Shown one piece after another: positions 1 to 5,065 of a stretch of DNA of 5,065 nt (position 1 is the stretch's first letter; every line of letters starts with the position of its first letter). The notes under the pieces are model-generated. The model worked only from the letters and a program-made list of their open reading frames with translations, ran no database searches and was not told where the DNA came from. Source of the stretch: Armatimonadota bacterium (lineage in GTDB: Bacteria > Armatimonadota > SYMT01); assembly GCA_020696885.1 (NCBI GenBank), contig JAJFMS010000356.1, forward strand, positions 1 to 5,065. Reading direction: 5' to 3'. Both the position numbers and the translations under genes were made by a program.

Positions 1-1074
1 GGTGAAGATGAGCGATCCGCGCGGGCCGGTGCAAACGCAGTGTGGCTGCCAGATCGGTGCGGTGGTCGCCGGGATGTCGTCGCCGGCAAAGGTACGCTGC
101 TGCGATCCGACTCCCGCCACGGTGCGGATCTGCTTGCGACCGAGATCGACGGCCCGGATGACGTTGTTCTCGCCCTCGGCGAGGTAGAGCACGTCAGCGG
201 CCAACAGCATTCCCCGAGGGCCGTCCAGCGTTGCTTCCAGCGGCGGGCCGCCGTCCCCGGCGTGTCCCCTCTGGCCGGTTCCGGCTACCCGGTTCACGCG
301 GCCGGTCTTCAGGTTCAGCCGCCACACGCTCTGGCCGGAAACCGAGGCCACCCACAGGCTGTGGCCCCGGACCGCTAGCCCCTGCGGGGTGGAGAACGGC
401 TGCTCCCGGCCCACGCCACCCTCCGGCGGAAGACCCCGCTGCCCGTTGCCTAGCACGGTCTCGATACGGCCGGAGCGGGCGTCGATGCGCCGCACCCGGT
501 GGTTGGCCAGATCCGACACATAGATGTTGTCGTGGCCGTCCAGGGCGATGCTGTGGGGATCGTGGAAGCGCGCTTCCCGCGCCGGCCCGCCATCCCCGCG
601 ATATCCGGCAACGCCATCGCCAGCGACGGTCGAGATTACGCCGGTCCCGGCGGCTACCCGGCGGAGGAGATGGTTCTGCATCTCCAGGATCAGCATGTTG
701 CCGCGGGAGTCGAAGCGCACCTCGTAGGGTTCGTTGAGCGCGGCTTCGGTGGCTGGTCCGCCGTCTCCGGAGTAGCCGCGCCGCCCGTTCCCGGCAACGG
801 AGGTCAGTTTTCCGGTCTTGCGATCGAGACGCAGCACCCGGTGCGTGCCGACACACGTGATGAAGAGCCCGCCACCCGGCCCGTTCTCCACCCCGAACGG
901 CAGGTCCACCGGCACTTCCAGCGCCGGCCCGCCTCCAGCCGGGAGGTCGCCCTCCCGGCCCGTTCCCGCGATCGTCCGGATCCGGTACTCCGCAGGCGCA
1001 TCGGCCGCGCCGGAGGGGAGGCCGCTCGTAGACAGCGCGGCGAGAATGACGCCGAGTGCCGGCCGTCGCTCCAC
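1..1074 (-). CDS. Secreted NHL-repeat beta-propeller protein (3' end beyond the window)
   Basis: Reading the minus strand from GTG at 1074 gives 358 codons without a stop, so the gene runs off the left edge. The N-terminus (ERR, then hydrophobic residues 6-19, then a small-residue stretch around GAADA at 22-26) looks like a Sec signal peptide. The mature part is a series of NHL units. Each has a glycine-rich turn (AGNGRRGYSGDGGPA at 94-108, similar turns at 36, 151, 208, 264 and 320) followed by a P-x-G/E-V strand and a strand like NIYVSDLANHRVRRID (183-198). The turns recur every 56-58 residues, giving five full units and the start of a sixth, consistent with a six-bladed propeller or larger. 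NHL propellers usually bind ligands or partners, and some relatives are enzymes; no catalytic residues can be assigned here, so function is unknown. The start is fixed by the TAG of the upstream gene in the same frame (1080-1078), two codons before the GTG, and by a Shine-Dalgarno. The short gap suggests translational coupling with the hydrolase gene. Family call is firm; role is not. Confidence 0.9.
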   Translation of the reverse strand, partial: MERRPALGVILAALSTSGLPSGAADAPAEYRIRTIAGTGREGDLPAGGGPALEVPVDLPFGVENGPGGGLFITCVGTHRVLRLDRKTGKLTSVAGNGRRGYSGDGGPATEAALNEPYEVRFDSRGNMLILEMQNHLLRRVAAGTGVISTVAGDGVAGYRGDGGPAREARFHDPHSIALDGHDNIYVSDLANHRVRRIDARSGRIETVLGNGQRGLPPEGGVGREQPFSTPQGLAVRGHSLWVASVSGQSVWRLNLKTGRVNRVAGTGQRGHAGDGGPPLEATLDGPRGMLLAADVLYLAEGENNVIRAVDLGRKQIRTVAGVGSQQRTFAGDDIPATTAPIWQPHCVCTGPRGSLIFT

Positions 1075-1077
1075 CGC

Positions 1078-3201
1078 CTACTTCCTCAGCCGGGCGAGGT
1101 GCGTGCGCACGGACACCGCGGTTCCGTGGCCCAGGCTGGAGCCCAGCGCCTGCAGCTCTTTCGGTAGGGCCGCGTACAGCCGGGCCAGGTGCAGTGCCCG
1201 CGCATCGTCCTTTGCGAAGGCCGTGAGGCCCACCTGCACGTCCACCTGCTCGTCAGTGCGGAAGTCCAGCACGTTGCCCGCCACTTCGGCGCCCTGGTCG
1301 CCGGGACGCACCGGCACCTTCCGCCACGGCTTCCCCTGGTACCGCAGCATCAGCCGCCGCAGCTTGGCCGGGGTGAGTTGAGCAGCCGTGACGCCGCGCG
1401 ACTCGGCCCACTTCCGGAACGGCTCGCGATCGAGCGCCCACAGATACTTGAAGTGGCCGACCGTCGGCTCCGGCGCTCCTTCGTCGATGAGCACGATGCT
1501 CCAGTCGCGCTCCCGGGAGAACGGCAATTGCAGCGGTAGCGGCGTGCCGGCGCGGACCGGGCTGGCGCCGGACGAGAGCTTGAAGAACTGGTAGCGCTGC
1601 GGCGGCAGCGCCTCGAGCAGCGTGCGCTTTCCGCCGGGGCCGTTAAACCGCTCGGTCATCGCCATCCAGAACCCGTTGGGGAACTTCGACGCATCGAACG
1701 GCTGCACCAGGGTCGGGCTCACCTGGTCCACCGGCACCAGCATGTCCGCGGAAGAGAACACCACCTGCGTGGGCACCGTGATGGTCTCCAGGTGGGCCAG
1801 CGGCGAGGCGGCGAGGTAGCCGGGGCTCTCGAACGGCACGCCGTAGAGCGCGCGGCTCTGGTCCACGATCCCGCCCACCACCGCCAGCACCGGCAGTCGC
1901 GCCTGCGTGGTGCCCGGTGCGGCGATCGCATGCTGCTGGTTCTCGCCGATGTAGGCGGCGTTGTAGCCCCAGTGCACCGGGGGCACGTCCGGCATCGCCC
2001 ACACCAGCGGGAAGGCGTCGGCCGCCAGCATCAGCGTCATCCAGCCGCCGGCGCTGCCGCCCTGGATGCTCACCCGGAGCGGGTCGCTCCAGGCCTGGGC
2101 GCGCATCGCGTGGAGGATCGCCTGATCCAGGTGGATCCCGCGGCCCAGCGGGTTGAGCGGGCTGCCGTGCGGGGTGCTGACCGCATAGCCCTGGGCCAGG
2201 AGCGCGACCGCCCCAGGGTCGCCTGCCTCGTAGCCGGCCACGTGCACCACCGGCACGGGTCGCTCCGGGTGCTCCCGCAGCACGGGAGGTAGGAAGATGC
2301 GGGCCTGTCCCAGCATCGCCTTGCCGTCCAGCCCCGGGTAGCTGAGCTCGGCGTTCACCCAGCCGGCGGTCTTGCCGCCCGCGTCCAGCTCGCCGGCGTC
2401 CAGCCGCCGCAGGCGCTGGTAGCCGTGGCCCGGAGCGCGGGTGTTGGGAAACAGCTTCGCCAGCCACGCGGGCGCGGGGGCCGGCGCTTCCGCTCCCACC
2501 TGGTCGGCCAGGGTCACGGAGCCCCAGTCCTTCACGTGGTCCGTGTCGACCCCGAAGACGCCTCCCAGCTCGGTCTGCTCCAGGTTGGCGCTGAATTTGT
2601 CGATGTAGACGAGATTGAACCGCAACCGGTCTCCCGGCACTCCGGAGATGTCCTCCGGGTCGCCGGACTTCAGCGGCACCTGCCACTCCATGAAGTACTC
2701 GCCGCCCGCGGCGGCCGCCTTCCACACCATCGCCCCCTGGCCGTCGCGGCGGGCGTCATCGGCGTCCTTCCCCGGTCCTACGAAGTGCTTGTCCACAAAC
2801 GCGCCGGGCAGCATCGCGCGCCGGTCGTCCCCGGCCGCCACCTCGGCGCCCCGGCAGAACGCCAACACCACCGCATCGGCCAGCAGGGGTGCCGTGGAGC
2901 TCTCGCGGGAGGCGTCCGGCAGGCGGAGCGCCACGTACAGGTTTCCCGCCGAGTTCATGAACCGCAGCTCGCACTTGCGGTCCGGGCGCGCCTGTCCCTT
3001 GCCGGAGTGCATCCGCAGCGTGATCGGAATGGCCGGCGCCGCGTCCCACTCCCCGGCGCTCAGCGCGCCGTCGATCCGCGGGGCAACCTTACAGGGAGCC
3101 GAGCGGTAAGCAGCGGCCGGCGTCTGCGCCCGGGCACAGCCCCAGAGCACCGGAGCCGCGAGCAGCACTGCGAGGAGCGTGGGAGGTCGGAAGTATCGCA
3201 T
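1078..3201 (-). CDS. Secreted CBM9-like domain / alpha/beta hydrolase fusion
   Basis: A 707-residue exported protein. Residues 1-26 form a signal peptide; cleavage may follow ARA (23-25), or C22 may be lipidated, although W at -2 makes LWGC a poor lipobox. Residues 35-233 resemble CBM9-like/DOMON beta-sandwich domains: IDGALSAGEW (43-52), NLYVALRLPD (87-96), DAVVLAF (109-115), EYFMEWQVPL (168-177), RLRFNLVYID (192-201) and WGSVTLAD (226-233). In relatives this domain often accompanies glycan-active enzymes. Residues about 280-590 look like an alpha/beta hydrolase of prolyl-oligopeptidase or esterase type, with nucleophile elbow GGSAGG (S383) and a likely acid D486 in SADMLVP. The third residue is less clear: no histidine follows at the usual distance, and H583 in VGHFKY is the best candidate. 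Residues 590-707 match nothing I recognise. ATG at 3201 has AGGA 7 nt upstream. The gene is the first of a leftward pair with the NHL gene. Substrate unknown: ester-linked polysaccharide substituents or peptides are both possible. The hydrolase fold and export are well supported; specificity is not. Confidence 0.85.
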   Translation of the reverse strand: MRYFRPPTLLAVLLAAPVLWGCARAQTPAAAYRSAPCKVAPRIDGALSAGEWDAAPAIPITLRMHSGKGQARPDRKCELRFMNSAGNLYVALRLPDASRESSTAPLLADAVVLAFCRGAEVAAGDDRRAMLPGAFVDKHFVGPGKDADDARRDGQGAMVWKAAAAGGEYFMEWQVPLKSGDPEDISGVPGDRLRFNLVYIDKFSANLEQTELGGVFGVDTDHVKDWGSVTLADQVGAEAPAPAPAWLAKLFPNTRAPGHGYQRLRRLDAGELDAGGKTAGWVNAELSYPGLDGKAMLGQARIFLPPVLREHPERPVPVVHVAGYEAGDPGAVALLAQGYAVSTPHGSPLNPLGRGIHLDQAILHAMRAQAWSDPLRVSIQGGSAGGWMTLMLAADAFPLVWAMPDVPPVHWGYNAAYIGENQQHAIAAPGTTQARLPVLAVVGGIVDQSRALYGVPFESPGYLAASPLAHLETITVPTQVVFSSADMLVPVDQVSPTLVQPFDASKFPNGFWMAMTERFNGPGGKRTLLEALPPQRYQFFKLSSGASPVRAGTPLPLQLPFSRERDWSIVLIDEGAPEPTVGHFKYLWALDREPFRKWAESRGVTAAQLTPAKLRRLMLRYQGKPWRKVPVRPGDQGAEVAGNVLDFRTDEQVDVQVGLTAFAKDDARALHLARLYAALPKELQALGSSLGHGTAVSVRTHLARLRK
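1083..1087 (-). promoter_or_regulatory. Ribosome binding site for the NHL gene, inside the end of the hydrolase gene
   Basis: On the minus strand GAGGA lies 8 nt before the GTG at 1074, within the last codons of the upstream hydrolase gene. It supports GTG as the start, since the TAG at 1080-1078 rules out any earlier in-frame start. Its position suggests that ribosomes finishing the hydrolase re-initiate on the NHL gene. Confidence 0.7.
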
Positions 3202-3302
3202 GCGGAGTTCCTGGGACGGATCGCTCGTCCTCGGCTAACCAGCACCGGCTCACCTCGTTGAGCTTACCAGAATTTCAGACGGGCGCGGGCTCCTCGGGAG
3301 CT

Positions 3303-3379
3303 CGTAATGCGTAATCCGTGATGCGTAAAGCCCACCGAGCGAGGACGGCTTCTTTACGCATCACGGATTACGCATTACG
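3303..3379. repeat. Perfect 28-bp inverted repeat with heptamer substructure
   Basis: The left arm (3303-3330) and right arm (3352-3379) are exact reverse complements over 28 bp and are separated by 21 nt. After an initial CG, the left arm divides into heptamers TAATGCG (3305-3311), TAATCCG (3312-3318) and TGATGCG (3319-3325), then TAAAG. The right arm repeats this in inverse. The arms are AT-richer than the surroundings. Transcribed, this would form a very stable stem-loop. It has no downstream T-run on either strand and lies between divergent starts, so it is not an ordinary terminator. No target-site duplication is evident at its edges. It may be a REP- or MITE-like palindromic element; its function is unknown. 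Confidence 0.93.
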
Positions 3380-3419
3380 GCACGCCCGTCATCCGCCGCA
3401 GGTCTCCCGGGCTCGTCCG

Positions 3420-3425
3420 TATAAT
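3420..3425 (+). promoter_or_regulatory. Probable -10 element (TATAAT) for the rightward pair
   Basis: A perfect TATAAT occurs in otherwise GC-rich sequence, about 75 nt before the proposed TTG start of the solute-binding protein. No good -35 hexamer is seen 16-18 nt upstream (the bases there are about CGCAGG) and there is no extended -10 TG. It could therefore need an activator, or be a chance match. If real, transcription would begin near 3432 and exclude the inverted repeat from the mRNA. Confidence 0.5.
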
Positions 3426-3489
3426 AGGCCGGTAGAGAGACTCTATTCCCCTGCCGCCCGGGCCTGTTTGGGCGGCGCAGGGGTACCGT

Positions 3490-3494
3490 GGGAG
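3490..3494 (+). promoter_or_regulatory. Ribosome binding site supporting the TTG start at 3501
   Basis: GGGAG lies 6 nt before TTG 3501, a near-ideal distance. The other in-frame candidates are GTG 3318 and ATG 3321 (inside the inverted repeat and upstream of the -10) and TTG 3468. They are less attractive because they would put 50 or more charged residues in front of the twin-arginine signal. Confidence 0.6.
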
Positions 3495-3500
3495 ACAGCG

Positions 3501-4856
3501 TTGTCCCTCCAGGATCCCTCCGGCACCCGTCTCACCCGACGGCGCCTCCTCGGCGCCGGGGCCTCCGCCGCGACCGCCCTCGCCGGCGGCGGCTGCATCG
3601 CGCGCCAGACCGCGGCCTCCCGGCGCGGCGAGCGGCGGATCACCGTGTGGCATCCCTGGGGCGGGGTAATGGTGCCCCGGTTCCAGAAGATCCTCGCCGC
3701 GTTCCGGGCGGCCCATCCGGAGATCCGGGTGGAAGGGGTCTACACCCAGAACAACCTCTCCACCAACCAGAAGTTCTTCACCTCCATCGCGGCCGGCACG
3801 CCGCCCGACGTCACGTTCGTGGACGGTCCGCAGGTGGCGTCTTGGGCCGAGTGGGGGGCGCTGGAGCCGCTCACGGAGCGCGCCACCGCCTCCGCGGTGA
3901 AGGCGGAGGAGTACTTCCCGCCCACCTGGCGGCAGAACCTGTACAAGGACCAGGTCTGGGCGCTCACCTACTGCGCGGACCCCAACTTCGGCTTCGCCTG
4001 GAACCGGTCCGCGTTCCGGAAGGCCGGGATGGACCCGGACCGGCCTCCCACCACGATCGTGGAGCTCTCCGAGGCGATGAACCGCCTCACGCACACGGAG
4101 GGCGGGGTGATCCGGCAGATCGGCCTGATCCCGTGGGCGCAGTACGGCCCGCCGAACTCGATGTTCACCTGGGGCTGGGCGTTCGGCGGCGAGTTCTACG
4201 ACCCGGCCGCGCAGAAGATCACCGCGGACCACCCGCGCGTGGTGAAGGCGCTGGAGTGGATGATCGAGACCGCGAAGAAGAACGATCCCGCCCGCCTCGC
4301 CAGCATCCAGAAAGAGATCGGCAGCGCGGACGCCAACCCGTTCTACTCCGGGCGGCTGGGCATGCAGTGCCTGCACATCGGCGGCGTGCGGGACATCGAG
4401 CGGTACGCGCCGGACCTGGACTACGGCGTCACCTACCTTCCCGCTCCGGAAGACGGCGAAGCGCGGAGTTCCTGGGTCGGCGGCTGGTGCATGGGGATCC
4501 CGAAAGGCGCCGCCAATCCGGACGACGCCTGGACCTTCATCCACTGGCTCTGCCACACCCCGGAAGGCACCGGCACCGTGGGACGGGAAGCGGGGATCTT
4601 CCCCGGCTTCCGCCAGTCGCCCTATTTTGCGGAGGTGCAGAGTAAGAAGTACTACAGCGACTACGCCCGCATCCTCTCGGAGAGCAAGCACCAGCGCCCG
4701 GTGATGCCGGTGCAGGCGTACTACATGCGGGAGCTGCTGCGCGCCGTCGACTCGGCGGTCTTTGGGCGGATGACCCCAGCGGAGGCGCTGGCCCGCGTCC
4801 GGACGAACACCCAGGCCGAGCTGGACCTGGCCCTGGCCGGAGCGCAGCCCGCGTGA
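3501..4856 (+). CDS. ABC transporter family 1 extracellular solute-binding protein (sugar type), Tat lipoprotein
   Basis: With TTG 3501 as start the product has 451 residues, usual for family 1 solute-binding proteins. The N-terminus has a twin-arginine motif TRRRLLG (12-18), a hydrophobic alanine-rich stretch and a lipobox-like AGGGC with C32, so it is probably exported folded by Tat and anchored as a lipoprotein. The mature part has the family pattern: strand ITVWHPWGG (47-55), helix with PRFQKILAAFRAAHPEI, the hallmark IAAGTPPDV (96-104), a WAEWGALEPL region, a tryptophan-rich middle (WAQYGPPNSMFTWGWAFGG) and WVGGW (325-329) followed by GIPKG and the ANPDDAW helix. Such proteins capture oligosaccharides or other polyols for an ABC importer; the aromatic residues fit a sugar ligand, but the ligand cannot be read from sequence. 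No permease gene follows directly: the next gene, 16 nt downstream, is a different exported protein. Likely transcribed from the TATAAT at 3420. Family call is firm; the start codon is moderately sure. Confidence 0.93.
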   Translation: MSLQDPSGTRLTRRRLLGAGASAATALAGGGCIARQTAASRRGERRITVWHPWGGVMVPRFQKILAAFRAAHPEIRVEGVYTQNNLSTNQKFFTSIAAGTPPDVTFVDGPQVASWAEWGALEPLTERATASAVKAEEYFPPTWRQNLYKDQVWALTYCADPNFGFAWNRSAFRKAGMDPDRPPTTIVELSEAMNRLTHTEGGVIRQIGLIPWAQYGPPNSMFTWGWAFGGEFYDPAAQKITADHPRVVKALEWMIETAKKNDPARLASIQKEIGSADANPFYSGRLGMQCLHIGGVRDIERYAPDLDYGVTYLPAPEDGEARSSWVGGWCMGIPKGAANPDDAWTFIHWLCHTPEGTGTVGREAGIFPGFRQSPYFAEVQSKKYYSDYARILSESKHQRPVMPVQAYYMRELLRAVDSAVFGRMTPAEALARVRTNTQAELDLALAGAQPA

Positions 4857-4872
4857 AACTCCAGGAGCAGGA

Positions 4873-5065
4873 ATGGCCGCGTTGAACCGCCGCGAGTTGA
4901 TTGGAGGAGCATTGACGCTGCTCGCCCTCCCGTCGCGCGCCGCCGAGGCCCCCACGCGCCAGGACGCGGCCGTGGGACTGCGCCGCGCGGTCGAGTTCTT
5001 CCGGAGCCGGGTGGGCGTGAAGGGCGGCTACCTCTGGCTGTACAGCGAAGACCTGGCCCGCCGTG
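4873..5065 (+). CDS. Exported protein, possibly pectic acid lyase-like (5' part only)
   Basis: Only the first 64 codons are present; the gene continues past the right edge. ATG 4873 has AGGAG 5 nt upstream and starts 16 nt after the solute-binding protein stop, so the two are likely one operon. The N-terminus NRRELIGGALTLLALPSRAAEA (an RR motif at 6-7, a hydrophobic core and an A-x-A-type end near residue 25) looks like a Tat or Sec signal peptide. The mature start, with VGLRRAVEFFRSRV (34-47) and GGYLWLYSEDLARR (51-64), resembles from memory the N-terminal helix and GGY-W-YS-DL segment of proteins annotated as pectic acid lyase-like (Pec_lyase, PL10-related) in Planctomycetota and related groups. 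In that family the enzyme cleaves polygalacturonate by beta-elimination. The catalytic region is outside the window, so activity cannot be judged. The gene itself is well supported; the family is tentative. Confidence 0.7.
   Translation, partial: MAALNRRELIGGALTLLALPSRAAEAPTRQDAAVGLRRAVEFFRSRVGVKGGYLWLYSEDLARR

Larger units (their letters stand above)
3202..3500. other. Divergent intergenic region
   Basis: About 300 bp separate the leftward hydrolase start from the rightward solute-binding protein start. The half nearest the hydrolase (3202-3300) contains that gene's Shine-Dalgarno (3209-3212) and a short AT-richer patch around 3262-3280 where a leftward promoter could lie. No -35/-10 pair is convincing there. 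The other half contains the inverted repeat and the rightward -10 hexamer. No small gene with a plausible start and Shine-Dalgarno was seen. Confidence 0.7.

Noticed and set aside
194..856. Open frames of about 220 codons on both strands over the NHL gene
   Set aside because: They are off-frame or antisense shadows. Only the minus frame beginning at 1074 gives the NHL repeats.
1643..2725. A 360-codon minus-strand frame inside the hydrolase gene
   Set aside because: It is an off-frame reading of the hydrolase gene with arginine/glycine-rich composition and no domain, while the 707-residue frame has clear domain motifs.
2425..3261. A 278-codon plus-strand frame opposite the hydrolase gene
   Set aside because: No family motifs, and its composition is typical of an antisense shadow; it overlaps the firmly supported signal peptide and CBM9-like region.
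3255..3290. Leftward promoter for the hydrolase gene (minus-strand TGGTAAGCT as extended -10)
   Set aside because: Only three of six -10 bases match (TA and the final T) and no -35 hexamer is at the right distance; too weak to list as a feature.
3303..3379. Inverted repeat as a Rho-independent terminator or a CRISPR unit
   Set aside because: There is no T-run after either arm, it lies between divergent gene starts, and only one inverted pair exists rather than direct repeats with regular spacers.
3303..3379. Target-site duplication flanking the palindrome
   Set aside because: The bases beside the two arms (GGAGCT and GCACGC) show no direct repeat longer than about two bases.
3375..4955. A 526-codon open frame on the minus strand opposite the solute-binding protein gene
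   Set aside because: Its translation is low-complexity R/G/P/A-rich with no recognisable domain. It mirrors a well-supported gene, and long antisense frames are expected in GC-rich DNA.

Overview
This window is GC-rich bacterial DNA (clearly well above 60% G+C by eye) and almost fully coding. It is organised as two divergent gene pairs around one ~300-bp intergenic region. All four products carry export signals. The families (NHL propeller, CBM9-like domain fused to an alpha/beta hydrolase, Tat-exported family 1 sugar-binding protein, possible pectic-acid-lyase-like protein) suggest a free-living heterotroph that degrades polysaccharides outside the cytoplasm. Armatimonadota, Planctomycetota, Gemmatimonadota or Acidobacteriota would fit this repertoire, but no taxonomic marker is present, so this is only inference.

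Leftward unit (minus strand). Positions 3201-1078 encode a 707-residue secreted protein with an N-terminal CBM9-like domain, a central serine alpha/beta-hydrolase domain (nucleophile elbow GGSAGG) and an unassigned C-terminal region. A GTG-started gene follows after only 3 nt, preceded by a strong Shine-Dalgarno inside the end of the hydrolase gene. It encodes a secreted NHL-repeat beta-propeller with a very regular 56-58 residue period and is still open where the window ends at position 1.

Intergenic region (about 3202-3500). It contains a perfect 28-bp inverted repeat with a 21-nt spacer, each arm built from degenerate heptamers of the TAATGCG type, and then a perfect TATAAT hexamer pointing right.

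Rightward unit (plus strand). Positions 3501-4856 encode a family 1 extracellular solute-binding lipoprotein with a twin-arginine signal, most likely starting at TTG. After 16 nt comes the 5' end of another exported protein, with an RR-type signal and an N-terminus resembling pectic acid lyase-like proteins. It is cut off by the right edge.

Working model (inference): the region belongs to a carbohydrate-acquisition locus. The secreted hydrolase and possible lyase would act on a plant-type or other complex glycan, and the solute-binding protein would capture released sugars for an ABC importer whose permease genes are not in the window. No RNA gene, CRISPR array, transposase or convincing terminator was seen.
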